Shown here: one piece after another, positions 28,991 to 37,260 of the stretch
How the letters are laid out: each line of letters starts with the position of its first letter
Position numbering within the stretch: position 1 is the first letter of the stretch
From: Verrucomicrobiota bacterium JB022
GTDB lineage: Bacteria > Verrucomicrobiota > Verrucomicrobiia > Opitutales > Oceanipulchritudinaceae
DNA length: 64,000 nucleotides
Assembly: GCA_030673845.1 (NCBI GenBank)
Contig: JAUTCQ010000001.1
Span: forward strand, 124,001-188,000
Reading direction: 5' to 3'
Position numbers and translations under genes: made by a program
The notes under the pieces: generated by a model
Seen by the model: only the letters and a program-made list of their open reading frames with translations
What the model was told of the DNA's origin: nothing
Databases searched by the model: none

Positions 28991-29182
28991 GAGTTTGCTG
29001 TGATCGGGGGTTCAGCGCGGTTCAGTAGAGCGACAACGAAACAATCCACAACTTGCAGGGAATCCGAGGCTTTCGCAAGCCATCCCCACGAACGGCAGCC
29101 TAATTGGGCCGAACGGCACGTTACATTGAGGGATTCCGCCCGGAAGAAGTTGCGCTTATAAGTTAGTAACGATGTTCGGATC

Positions 29183-29389
29183 CTAGAGATCCAGATTGGC
29201 GCAACAGGAGGCCGTTGTGGTGTCTTCGGCCGGCACACAGCAGGAGGCGGGCGCATCGCCTTCGGTGCAGCAACAGCACGCTGGCTTTTCGCTGGCGGCA
29301 GGGCTGCTTTCGCTGGCATTCGAATAAAGGCTGATGCCGCCGGTCGCGATGACGACCAGAGCGACCAGAGTTGGGGCGCTGATTCTCAT
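29183..29389 (-). CDS. Small exported or anchored Cys-rich peptide, function unknown
   Basis: The 68-residue product starts at the ATG giving MRISAPTLVALVVIATGG, a single hydrophobic segment that could be a signal peptide or anchor. The mature part has eight cysteines in its last 31 residues as one quartet and two pairs (ACCCCTEG, ASCCVP, ASCCANLDL), separated by acidic stretches. That resembles a metal-binding peptide. I recognise no family. The frame continues upstream for 37 codons, but those would overlap the divergent gene's region and precede the hydrophobic segment. Base composition matches the neighbours. Confidence 0.6.
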   Translation of the reverse strand: MRISAPTLVALVVIATGGISLYSNASESSPAASEKPACCCCTEGDAPASCCVPAEDTTTASCCANLDL

Positions 29390-29486
29390 GGGGTTAGTAG
29401 GAGTTGGGGTGGGTGGGGCGATCGTAACCGCCGGGAAGCTTGCATGGAATCCGCCTCTCATGCAAGCTCTCGCTGCCCTAGGTATC

Positions 29487-29888
29487 GTGAAGACGACCAA
29501 CTACTACGACACGTTTATCACCGCCTCGCCCGATTGTGAGGCGCAGGCCGGCAAGACCCCCGCCAAGGAGGGCACTATCGCCGCCCGCCAGCACGCGCTG
29601 CTTCTGGCGCACCCTTACCGGTATACGAGCGACGACTTGCTCTTCGAGGTCTATGCAGAGCGGCAGGGGATTGAGACCGCAGACAGCGAAGGCGCTCGCA
29701 CGACCTTTTTTGCCAAGCCGCAGGCCTGTTTGCGCACCTCGCCCCTGGTGGGCCAGTTCGGCTGGGGACTGCACCACGACGCCGAGGGCAAGGTGGCCGC
29801 CTATGGGGTCGAAACCGAGCGCTACCGGCAGTTGGCCGGCGATCCCGGCTTGAAAGTGGCGCCCGGCATGCGGCGCAAGCGTGCCTGA
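29487..29888 (+). CDS. DUF6157 family protein, GTG start
   Basis: The 133-residue soluble protein reads (M)KTTNYYDTFITASPDC at the N-terminus and has HPYRYTSDDLLFEVYAER, FFAKPQACLRTSPL and FGWGLHHDAEGKVAAYG further on. These match the DUF6157 pattern as I remember it, including the closing GMRRKRA. Function is unknown. The conserved start falls on GTG 29487. An open frame extends 51 codons upstream from 29334, but it runs antisense through the Cys-rich peptide start and lacks family similarity, so the GTG is preferred; AGG lies a few bases before it. Confidence 0.8.
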   Translation: MKTTNYYDTFITASPDCEAQAGKTPAKEGTIAARQHALLLAHPYRYTSDDLLFEVYAERQGIETADSEGARTTFFAKPQACLRTSPLVGQFGWGLHHDAEGKVAAYGVETERYRQLAGDPGLKVAPGMRRKRA

Positions 29889-29956
29889 CGCAGAAAAGCT
29901 GGGCTGTTTATCGGGGGAAACTTGCAGGTGAGGCGCTGCGCTGCCACTTTGGCGGC

Positions 29957-31810
29957 ATGGGTTTTCTCCGCGCGATTTTCAAGTGGCTGGTGGCGTTGAT
30001 CGTGGCTTACGCGCTGCTCTTCATTGCGGTGCTGCTGGGCCTCTCGATGTTTGGCCTCGCCTTTCAGCGCCCGGAGCCGGGCCTGGAAAATGGATCGGTG
30101 CTGGTCTACAACCTCGACCTCAACGTGACCGACACGCCCGCCTTCGAAGGGCCGCGGGAGGTGTTGGAGCAGGCCCTGAGCAGCGAAAATTACGGCTCGA
30201 TCTCCCTGCTGGAGCTGCTCGACGCCTTGCGCGCCGGGGCCCACGACGACCGGATCAGCGGCCTGGTGCTCACGGGGAACGTCTACGGCGCGGGCTATGG
30301 CAGCAGCCTGGCCACGCTGCGCGAGGTGCGTCGCGCGATCGAGGAATTCAAGGCCTCCGGCAAGCCGGTATGGGCCTATGTCGACATGGACGGTGCGCAA
30401 GACTTCTACCTCAAGTCGGCTGCGCAGGAAGTCTACATGAACCCCTTCAGCTATCTCGAATTCAAGGGCCTCGCCTCCGAGACGCCTTACCTGGGCGACT
30501 TTTTGCGCAAATACGGCGTGGGGGTGCAGGTCGCGCGCTCCGGCAAGTTCAAGAGCGCGGCGGAGTCGCTGGTCGAAGGCCACATGTCGCCCGAAGAGCG
30601 CACCCAGCGCACGGCCTTGCTCAACGATATCTGGCTGAGCTTGCGCGAAGACATCGGCGAATCGCGCGAGGTGGAGCCCGAGAAACTGGCCGAGCTGGCC
30701 AACGACATCGCCATCTTTGAAGCCGACGATGCCCTGGACGCGGGGCTGGTGGACAGCCTGCTCTACCGCGACGAGATGGCCAACCTGCTGGTCGACCTCA
30801 CCGGCCCCAGCGAGCGCGGCACTCTTTACCGCGAAGTCAGCCTGCTCGACTACGCCAACGAGCGCAACCACCACCGCTTCAGCGCCTCGCTCGGAGGCTT
30901 TGGCGCCCCCTCCATCGCCATCGTCTATGCGGAGGGCGTCATCGTCGAGGGCCCGGGGGTGATCGACGAGGTGGGGGCCGACACGATGGTCGAATACCTG
31001 CGCGAAGTGCGCCGCGACCCCTCGATCAAGGCTTTGGTCATGCGCGTGAACAGCCCCGGCGGCAGCGCGACCGCCTCGGAGAAGATCCTGCGCGAAGTCC
31101 GCCTCGTGGCAGCTGAAAAGCCCGTCATCGTCTCGATGGGCGGCATGGCGGCCAGCGGCGGCTACTGGATCAGCTCCATGGCCGACACGATTTTTGCCGA
31201 GCCGACCACGATTACCGGCTCGATCGGGGTCATCTCGATGATCCCCAATGTGGGCGAGCTGGCGGCGCAGCACGAGGTGAACTTCGAAACCGTGCGCACC
31301 TCCCGCTTTGCCGACCTCTATTCGATCAGCCGCCCCCGCACGCCGGAGGAAATGGCGCTGATGCAGCAGACGGTCGACAAGATTTACCAGGACTTCCTCA
31401 CCCGCGTCTCCGAAGGGCGCGAACTCTCCCGCGAGCGCGTCAACCAGATCGCACAGGGGCGGGTGTGGTCGGGCGAAAGCGCCGTCGAGCTGCGCCTTGT
31501 GGACTATCTGGGCGGGCTGGAAGACGCCATCGCCTTTGCCGCCGAGGAAGCCGGCCTGGGAGAGGATTACACCCTGCGCGAATACCCGGAGCGCGTGACG
31601 CTGGAGGCGTGGTTCGAGCAAGCCTTTGGCCAGCAGCAGCCCGGGGTGGCCAAGACCTCGACCCTCGATGCCGCCGGTCTGCTGCCGCGCGGGCGCGACC
31701 CGGTGAGCCGCCAGTTGGCGCAATGGCAGCAGACGATGCGCCTGCTTCGCCAGCTCAACGACCCGATGGGCGTTTATGCGATCGAACCTCAATGGGTTTT
31801 CGTTGATTAA
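29957..31810 (+). CDS. sppA: Signal peptide peptidase SppA, long (67K) type
   Basis: A membrane-bound serine protease that degrades cleaved signal peptides at the periplasmic face. The 617-residue protein has one N-terminal helix (about 10-32) and the tandem-domain layout of E. coli SppA. The catalytic dyad is visible: the general base K197 in ARSGKFKSAAE in the first half and the nucleophile S400 in MAASGGYWISS in the second. The MRVNSPGGS oxyanion motif precedes it. Downstream sufT begins 27 bases later in the same direction and may share a transcript. Confidence 0.96.
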   Translation: MGFLRAIFKWLVALIVAYALLFIAVLLGLSMFGLAFQRPEPGLENGSVLVYNLDLNVTDTPAFEGPREVLEQALSSENYGSISLLELLDALRAGAHDDRISGLVLTGNVYGAGYGSSLATLREVRRAIEEFKASGKPVWAYVDMDGAQDFYLKSAAQEVYMNPFSYLEFKGLASETPYLGDFLRKYGVGVQVARSGKFKSAAESLVEGHMSPEERTQRTALLNDIWLSLREDIGESREVEPEKLAELANDIAIFEADDALDAGLVDSLLYRDEMANLLVDLTGPSERGTLYREVSLLDYANERNHHRFSASLGGFGAPSIAIVYAEGVIVEGPGVIDEVGADTMVEYLREVRRDPSIKALVMRVNSPGGSATASEKILREVRLVAAEKPVIVSMGGMAASGGYWISSMADTIFAEPTTITGSIGVISMIPNVGELAAQHEVNFETVRTSRFADLYSISRPRTPEEMALMQQTVDKIYQDFLTRVSEGRELSRERVNQIAQGRVWSGESAVELRLVDYLGGLEDAIAFAAEEAGLGEDYTLREYPERVTLEAWFEQAFGQQQPGVAKTSTLDAAGLLPRGRDPVSRQLAQWQQTMRLLRQLNDPMGVYAIEPQWVFVD

Positions 31811-31837
31811 CGCGCCCGCCCCCGTAGCGTAGAGCAC

Positions 31838-32392
31838 ATGGAGGCAACGACTATCAATTTGCGGACGGGCTGCCCCGCCACGCGTATCCCCAGCGGCGAG
31901 CAGATCACCTTGCCGGAGGGCAGCGAGCTGTTCATCACCCAGGCCTTGGGTGGCTCTGTGACGGTGCGCGACCAAGGCGGGCTCTACCGCGTCGACCAGG
32001 CGCACCTCGACGCCTTCGGCCCCGAAGTGGCGGCCCAACTGCGCGACGAGCTGCAGGCGACCGACCTCAGCGGCCAACCCTTTAGCGAGCAGCAGCTCTG
32101 GGATTCGCTCCGCCAGTGCTTCGACCCCGAGATCCCCGTCAACATCGTCGACCTCGGGCTGATCTACGACCTCCATTACGAGGAAATCGCCACCGGCCGC
32201 TACAATGTGGGCGTCAAGATGACCCTCACGGCCCCCGGCTGTGGGATGGGCCCCACCATCGCCAACGACGCGCAGTCCAAGCTGCAGTCGCTGCCCTCCG
32301 TCGAAACCGCACAGGTAGACATCGTCTGGGATCCGCAGTGGACGCCGCAAATGATCTCTCCGGAGGGTCGCAAGATCCTCGGCCTGGGCTAA
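31838..32392 (+). CDS. sufT: Fe-S cluster assembly protein SufT
   Basis: SufT is a DUF59/MIP18-type accessory factor for iron-sulfur cluster maturation. The 184-residue protein has an N-terminal beta-strand domain (1-85) as in annotated SufT proteins and a C-terminal DUF59 domain with the signature DPEIPVNIVDLGLIYD and a single Cys in TAPGCGMGPTIAND. The closing segment (VDIVWDPQWTPQMIS) is also typical. No other suf genes are in the window. A Xer-type recombinase gene overlaps or abuts its 3' end. Confidence 0.93.
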   Translation: MEATTINLRTGCPATRIPSGEQITLPEGSELFITQALGGSVTVRDQGGLYRVDQAHLDAFGPEVAAQLRDELQATDLSGQPFSEQQLWDSLRQCFDPEIPVNIVDLGLIYDLHYEEIATGRYNVGVKMTLTAPGCGMGPTIANDAQSKLQSLPSVETAQVDIVWDPQWTPQMISPEGRKILGLG

Positions 32393-33318
32393 GCCCGCAG
32401 GCCCCCGCGCTGCCGGAAACGGCCTGGCTCGGCGCTTTCCTGGATTTCCTCCGGGACGAGCGCCAGGCCTCGCGCTACACGGTGCGCAACTACGCGCAGT
32501 CCCTCGAAGAGATTCTCGGCTACTTCCGGCAGGAAGGCTATGCCGGGCCGTTGGAGAAAGTGCCCGAGCGGCTGATCCAGTCGTATCTGGTCGACCGCCA
32601 GCGCGAAGGGTTGTCGCGCCGCACACTGCACCTGCGCCTCTCTGCCGCGCGTTCGTTTTTCGACTACCTGCGCCGCCGCCGCTTCGTGCAGCGCAACCCC
32701 TTCCATACCCTCAGCGCGCCCAAGTTCCACCAGCCGCTGCCCCGCTTCCTTACCGAGAAGCAGATGACGGAGTTCCTCGAAGGCCCGGCCAAGCTTTTCG
32801 AGATGGGGCAAGCGACCCGGTTTGAGGCGGTGCGCGATCAGGCGATCTTTGAGCTGTTTTACGGTGCCGGCCTCCGCATCAGTGAGTTGATCGCGCTTAC
32901 CTACGGGCAGGTCGACTTCCAGCGTGGCCTCGCACGGGTGCGCGGCAAGGGAAACAAAGACCGTATCTGCCCGCTCGGCCCGGTGGCGGTGCGCTGCCTG
33001 GCGCGCTTCCGCGACGAATTTGCGACCGAGCGCGGCTACGAAGCGGTGATTCTTTTCCGCGAGCCGGGCAAGCCGCTGAAGCCCGATTGGGTGCAAAAGC
33101 GCATGAAAGTCTACCTCCAGCTGGCCGGGCTACCGCTGGAGCTGTCGCCGCACAAGCTCCGCCACTCCTACGCCACTCACCTGCTCAACGGCGGGGCGGA
33201 TCTTCGGGCGGTGCAGGAGATGCTCGGCCACGCCAGCCTTGCCACGACGCAAGTCTACACCCACGTAGGCATGGCCGAGCTGAAGAAAGTCCATGCGCTC
33301 AATCACCCGCGCGGGTAG
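32338..33318 (+). CDS. Tyrosine recombinase XerC/XerD
   Basis: Xer recombinases resolve chromosome dimers at dif. The catalytic residues are all present: R in GAGLRISEL, K in VRGKGNKDR, HxxR in SPHKLRHSYATHLL, H in GHASLATTQ and the nucleophile Y in VYTHV. The N-terminal SAM-like DNA-binding domain (LGAFLDFLRDERQASRYTVRNY) is intact. The start is uncertain: GTG 32338 overlaps sufT by 55 bases and gives 326 residues, while the only later option before the conserved domain is CTG 32410, past the sufT stop. Single-copy genes of this type in Verrucomicrobiota serve as XerC or XerD; I cannot say which. Confidence 0.93.
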   Translation: MDAANDLSGGSQDPRPGLSPQAPALPETAWLGAFLDFLRDERQASRYTVRNYAQSLEEILGYFRQEGYAGPLEKVPERLIQSYLVDRQREGLSRRTLHLRLSAARSFFDYLRRRRFVQRNPFHTLSAPKFHQPLPRFLTEKQMTEFLEGPAKLFEMGQATRFEAVRDQAIFELFYGAGLRISELIALTYGQVDFQRGLARVRGKGNKDRICPLGPVAVRCLARFRDEFATERGYEAVILFREPGKPLKPDWVQKRMKVYLQLAGLPLELSPHKLRHSYATHLLNGGADLRAVQEMLGHASLATTQVYTHVGMAELKKVHALNHPRG

Positions 33319-33324
33319 GGCAGC

Positions 33325-34275
33325 CTACGCCTCCTTGATCTCGCTGACCGGCATCACCACGAGGCTGTAGAGGCGGTCATTTACCCCCTCGGCCGCATCC
33401 CGGATCATGCGCAGCTCTTCCGGGGTAGCCGCAGGCCGCTTCATGCGCACAAATATTTCGCCCGTGATGCAGCGGCCCTCTTCACGCAGGCGCACTTCGG
33501 CTTCGGCCACGCCCGCACATTCGAGCACCCGGCGACGGATGTCGCGGTCGATCTGTAGCGGGTGGCTGGAGTCGGCCTCCGTAGGGCGCTGATCGAGCAG
33601 GTTCAGCACGGCATGGCGCAGGTGGGTCGTGCCGTCGTGGATAACATTGAGTGAGATCAGCGCCGCCGCCACCGCATCGGCCCACCAGAGCCCGGCGCCG
33701 ATGCCGATAACGCCCAGCATGGCCGCTACCCCCGTCTGCCAGTCGTCCTTGTTCATTGTGGCGTCGGCCAGAATCGTACGCTCGTTGAGGCGGCAGCAGA
33801 TGCGTTGCTTGAGGAAGCCGAGGATCATCGGCGGGATTACGCTGACGACGAGGGCGCCCAGCATCACCCAGCCCGACCATATCTGCCAGCCGAAGCGGTC
33901 GAAATGGCCCAGCGTCGGGTGTTCCCGGGCGATGAGAGACGACGCCGCATCGTAGAGCATGTAGAGGCCCATGCCGAGAATCGCGACCGCCGAAACGAGG
34001 AACGACAGCAAGGCCGTGCGCTGAAAGCCATAGGGGAAGCGGTTGGTGGGCGCGCGATCCCGAAAGTGGTTGGCGATGAGGAAGGCGGCCGGCGGCACCA
34101 AGGCCAGCAAGTCTTCGATCCAGGCCGTCTTCATCGCCTGCGAGCTGCCCATCGCCACATACATTACCGCGACCACGCCGAGCATGACGACTACTGTCGC
34201 CCACTCCAGCCATACGATCTGGCGACTCTTCCGCTGGGCAGCTCCCGGCAGGCGATAAGGTTCACGGGGCCTCAT
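33325..34275 (-). CDS. Cation diffusion facilitator family transporter
   Basis: A 316-residue protein with a divalent-cation efflux layout of six hydrophobic helices followed by a cytoplasmic C-terminal domain (about 215-316, with DIRRRVLECAGVAEAEVR). Typical CDF features are NRFPYGFQRTALLSFL between helices 2 and 3 and a WIEDLLALV segment in helix 2; helix 5 has a WADAVAAALIS motif. The usual metal-site Asp/His pairs are not all in canonical positions, so the ion is uncertain. The start codon overlaps the preceding lipoprotein stop by four bases (ATGA), so it is translated with that gene. Confidence 0.85.
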   Translation of the reverse strand: MRPREPYRLPGAAQRKSRQIVWLEWATVVVMLGVVAVMYVAMGSSQAMKTAWIEDLLALVPPAAFLIANHFRDRAPTNRFPYGFQRTALLSFLVSAVAILGMGLYMLYDAASSLIAREHPTLGHFDRFGWQIWSGWVMLGALVVSVIPPMILGFLKQRICCRLNERTILADATMNKDDWQTGVAAMLGVIGIGAGLWWADAVAAALISLNVIHDGTTHLRHAVLNLLDQRPTEADSSHPLQIDRDIRRRVLECAGVAEAEVRLREEGRCITGEIFVRMKRPAATPEELRMIRDAAEGVNDRLYSLVVMPVSEIKEA

Positions 34276-34793
34276 GGCGCGTCCTCCACCTGCAAGGCTT
34301 CGACCTCGTCGCGCCGGCTCAGCAAAAACGCTTCCAGCCGCATCAGCATCGCGTTTTCGCCGCTGGCGACGGCCATCACCTGCCGCTTGGGCTCTTCCCC
34401 ATCGCCTGGGTGGATCGTGGCAAAGGGCAGGCTGAAGCCCAGCTGCGTCCGCCAGGGGTTTTGTTGCGTAATGCCCCCAATTACGACATCCAATTCGTGC
34501 TTTTCGAGTGATGCGAATAAATCCTCCGCACCTTCGTGGGACCACTCGACCGACACGCCCAGCTCGCGCGCGAAATCCTCGATCAGCGCCACTTCCACGC
34601 CTGTGACCGTGCCATCGGGCTCCACCGTCACCCACGGCGGGTTCTCAAACGCGCCGGCCCGCAGCACCCCGCGCTTTTCTACTCGCTCCAGAGTGCCAGC
34701 GGGGTCGCGCGGGAAGCGTTCGCAGCCGGTCATCAGGACGCTCAAGCCCACCATGCCGATCAGGATCGTGCGAGGTCTCCAAATACTGCTCAT
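34272..34793 (-). CDS. Solute-binding lipoprotein (SBP_bac_3) lacking lobe II
   Basis: A 173-residue lipoprotein: signal helix, then lipobox LMTGC with the lipidated C24. The body begins like family-3 amino-acid binding proteins (RVEKRGVLRAGAFENPPW, VTGVEVALIEDFARELG, LDVVIGGITQQNPW, FSLPFA). After that, where about 90 residues of lobe II are expected, the chain jumps through an acidic loop (HPGDGEEPKRQ) to the final lobe-I elements (VMAVASGENAMLMRLEAFL). Normal members are around 230-250 residues. No ABC permease or ATPase is adjacent. Four-base overlap couples it to the CDF transporter. ATG 34793 is chosen because it gives a proper lipoprotein signal. Confidence 0.8.
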   Translation of the reverse strand: MSSIWRPRTILIGMVGLSVLMTGCERFPRDPAGTLERVEKRGVLRAGAFENPPWVTVEPDGTVTGVEVALIEDFARELGVSVEWSHEGAEDLFASLEKHELDVVIGGITQQNPWRTQLGFSLPFATIHPGDGEEPKRQVMAVASGENAMLMRLEAFLLSRRDEVEALQVEDAP

Positions 34794-34862
34794 GGGGTAA
34801 AGGGTTCGCTTCCACCGTAGCATCAGGCGGGCCAAGCGCCGGTCCAGGGCTGTGCGAGGCAT

Positions 34863-35690
34863 CTACTTCCGCGGTGGTCGCGCAACCTGGTCGAAGTCGC
34901 GCGCAAGGCGGTCCAGATCGATTCGGATCTCATCTCCCCTCAGGGCCTTGCCATGGCCAGCAATCAATGTCTGGGGCCGCAGAACGGCCAAGCGACGGAC
35001 CGACTCGCGGGCCGCCTCCCAGTCGGGTGTAAAGTAGGTCGGCGGGCCATGAATTTCGACCTTCTGCGCCGCTACGGCGGTAGCCGACGATTGATCGGTC
35101 GTGATGATGGCATCGGCGCTCAGCAAGGTATGGTCATTCAGGCGCCAGAGCGCGACCTGCCCAGGACTGTGCCCCGGCACATGCACCCAGCGCCACTCCG
35201 GCATCCCCGGCACGCTACCGTCGTCCGGCAGCAGCTTCAGGCCCGGCACGATGATCGGCTTTCGAGGGTAGAGAGGGGAAAGGCGTGCCATCAGGCCCCC
35301 TCCGGCGTTCGGACTCGGTGGAGGGTAGGGCGTCGTGCCATCGAGAAAGGGCTTCTCCAGCCGATGGGCATAGACCGGCGTCTCCGGCCAGTGCTCCCGC
35401 AGCTTTTCCAGGGCGCTCACATGGTCGAAGTGCCCATGGGTCAGTATGATCGCCTTTGGGGCGCGTGGCCCGAAGCGTTCTTCAGCCGCCTTGATGATCG
35501 CGCCGCCGCTGTGCGGAAGCCCCGCATCGACCAATACCCACGGCGCATCAGCCGCTTGCGGATCACCCAAAAACACGACATTGACCATCACGATGCGCTG
35601 GTAGGCAACATCGGGCAGAACTTCCTGCGAGCGAGCGTCGGGCGTCGCATCGCCAGCCTTGGTGGAGGGGTCGGTCGGGATCTGGGTCAT
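34863..35690 (-). CDS. MBL-fold metallo-hydrolase
   Basis: The 275-residue protein has the metallo-beta-lactamase fold: motif THGHFDH (HxHxDH), HVPGHSPGQVALW for the third metal His, DAIITTD for the bridging Asp and AGHG for the last His. It should bind two metal ions and hydrolyse an ester, thioester or similar; the substrate is unknown. No signal peptide. The lipoprotein-CDF pair begins 69 bases downstream on the same strand, so all three could be one operon. Confidence 0.88.
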   Translation of the reverse strand: MTQIPTDPSTKAGDATPDARSQEVLPDVAYQRIVMVNVVFLGDPQAADAPWVLVDAGLPHSGGAIIKAAEERFGPRAPKAIILTHGHFDHVSALEKLREHWPETPVYAHRLEKPFLDGTTPYPPPSPNAGGGLMARLSPLYPRKPIIVPGLKLLPDDGSVPGMPEWRWVHVPGHSPGQVALWRLNDHTLLSADAIITTDQSSATAVAAQKVEIHGPPTYFTPDWEAARESVRRLAVLRPQTLIAGHGKALRGDEIRIDLDRLARDFDQVARPPRK

Positions 35691-35767
35691 GAGCGTTACC
35701 CTGCATGCCCCATGCCACGGAGAGAGGAGGGTAGGAATGGCACACCAACTGCGTTACGGGAGTTGCT

Positions 35768-36328
35768 ATGAACGTAAAAACTCCTGAAGATCTATTTCAC
35801 CACGACCTCAAGGACCTCTACGATGCCGAGCACCGAATCGAGGAGGCGCTCCAGAAGATGGAGAAAACCGCGAAGAATGCGGACTTGAAAAAGGCATTTC
35901 GCCAGCATCGCACCGAGACGCAGGGCCAGATCAAGCGCCTGGAGCAGGTGTTCGAGGCATTTGGCAAGACACCCCAGCGCAAGCAGTGCGAGGCCATCAC
36001 CGGCATCATCGAAGAGGGCGAAGAAATGATGGAAGAAGTCGAAACGCCCGACGTCCGCGACAGCGCGCTGATTGCCGCCGCGCAGAAGGTGGAGCACTAC
36101 GAGATCGCGAGCTATCGCACCATCTGCCGTGCCGCCGAACTGCTGGGCCTCAAGGACGCCGCCAAGCTTCTCACCGAGACCCTAAAAGAAGAGTCTGCCA
36201 CCGACGACAAACTGACTGCCCTTGCTGAAAAGCTGGAGCCGCAGCTCGTGAAAGTAGATTTCAGTAAAATCCTGAGAATATACGAACGCGCACCCGACGA
36301 TGGGCGCGTTTTTATTTTGCAAGGCTGA
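35768..36328 (+). CDS. YciE/YciF ferritin-like protein (DUF892), 3' end runs into terminator
   Basis: Small helical stress proteins with a ferritin-like four-helix fold. Residues 1-155 match YciF: NVKTPEDLFHHDLKDLYDAEH, QGQIKRLEQVFEAFG, RDSALIAAAQKVEHYEIASY. Glu/His in those helices are the presumed di-metal ligands. Family members usually end soon after the LKEE-x-ATD-x-KLT segment (near residue 150); this one has about 30 further residues (LVKVDFSKILRIYERAPDD) with no family similarity, and the final codons coincide with a terminator hairpin. A frameshift or lost stop codon is likely. GGGAG lies five bases before the ATG. Confidence 0.85.
   Translation: MNVKTPEDLFHHDLKDLYDAEHRIEEALQKMEKTAKNADLKKAFRQHRTETQGQIKRLEQVFEAFGKTPQRKQCEAITGIIEEGEEMMEEVETPDVRDSALIAAAQKVEHYEIASYRTICRAAELLGLKDAAKLLTETLKEESATDDKLTALAEKLEPQLVKVDFSKILRIYERAPDDGRVFILQG
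36285..36317 (+). terminator. Rho-independent terminator overlapping the 3' end of the yciE/F-like gene
   Basis: AACGCGC (36285-36291) and GCGCGTT (36304-36310) form a perfect seven-base stem followed by TTTTATTTTG. It lies inside the last 15 codons of the open frame that stops at 36328. Confidence 0.8.
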
Positions 36329-36333
36329 CCGAA

Positions 36334-37104
36334 TTACGTGGTTTTGAATAAGTACCAGTTGGGCAGAACTTCCTCGATATAAATAAAGTTGCTTGGGTCC
36401 ATCGGGGGAGGCTCTTTGCCCTCTGGAATAAAAAGGTAGCCTACTTTATCATCCCTCATACCGCCGATGGTGAACTGGATCGCTCCATGAATCTTGGAAT
36501 AGGGTTCCGCATAGGAAAGGTGCAATTCGTAGAGGCGAGCCGCAGCAGTCTTCGGTTCTTCGTTGCTGGCTTGAATGAGCGCCTGATCATCAAACGCAAT
36601 GTTGGTCAAAGCTTTAAGCGCTGCTTCGTTGTCCCGTAGGTGCTGTTTCAGTTGGCTGTCTGATGCCGCTGTCAGCTCCATTATTTCAATCTCCCACTGC
36701 TCACTTGGAGACAGGTTCGGCTTTGCCTTTGCTTGTTCCAAAGCCATGTAGAAGACACCGGGAAGAACAAGCGATCTGACTGCGCTCAGCTTCCATTGAT
36801 CCCCGTCTGGCCGCAGATAAGCATACCAGTTAGAGGTTTCGCCGTCTTTTCTATAGTCGATCGCGTAGACAATCTGGTTTTGGTCTGAGGCAAGCTCGCG
36901 ATAGACAACAGCAGCACCTTTGGTGTAGAAGCCCATGGTCGGGGCGTCGCTGTAAGTTGTTGCCATTTCTCCAATATAGAAGCCTTTCTTCTCCTCGAAT
37001 TCCGGCTGACCAAAAAACCGCTTCACGATCCACTCTGGAGTGCCGTGTTCGGCGGCTGATAGGCACGGTGTAATGGCAAGTAAAAGAATAAAAAGGTATC
37101 GCAT
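36334..37104 (-). CDS. Exported hypothetical protein with AT-rich coding sequence
   Basis: A 256-residue protein with a clear signal peptide (MRYLFILLLAITPCLSAAEH). The mature part is mixed alpha/beta with no cysteines and no motif I recognise; segments include FYTKGAAVVYREL, YAIDYRKDGETSNWYAYL and GYLFIPEGKEPPPMDPSN. The gene is visibly richer in A and T than its neighbours and uses codons rare in them, which suggests recent acquisition. It is transcribed alone, convergent with the ferritin-like gene and six bases from its stop. Function unknown. Confidence 0.7.
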   Translation of the reverse strand: MRYLFILLLAITPCLSAAEHGTPEWIVKRFFGQPEFEEKKGFYIGEMATTYSDAPTMGFYTKGAAVVYRELASDQNQIVYAIDYRKDGETSNWYAYLRPDGDQWKLSAVRSLVLPGVFYMALEQAKAKPNLSPSEQWEIEIMELTAASDSQLKQHLRDNEAALKALTNIAFDDQALIQASNEEPKTAAARLYELHLSYAEPYSKIHGAIQFTIGGMRDDKVGYLFIPEGKEPPPMDPSNFIYIEEVLPNWYLFKTT

Positions 37105-37260
37105 GGGTATAGGGAGGTAACTTGTAGTGAATCCATGAAAAGACTAATCTTTCTTTTGATGCGAAACAAGCTAATAGCGGTTTCAAGCGCTAGCCGCCGC
37201 GTAGGGCGCGGTCTACCAAAACCCAGATGCCGGACGGGGATACACTGAGAATGCGGTTGC

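Noticed and set aside
29334-29486. Longer start for the DUF6157 gene with a hydrophobic N-terminus
   Set aside because: The family start matches GTG 29487; the extension is antisense to the Cys-rich peptide gene.
29822-32626. Open frame of 934 codons on the minus strand
   Set aside because: Antisense to sppA and sufT, with no recognisable domain.
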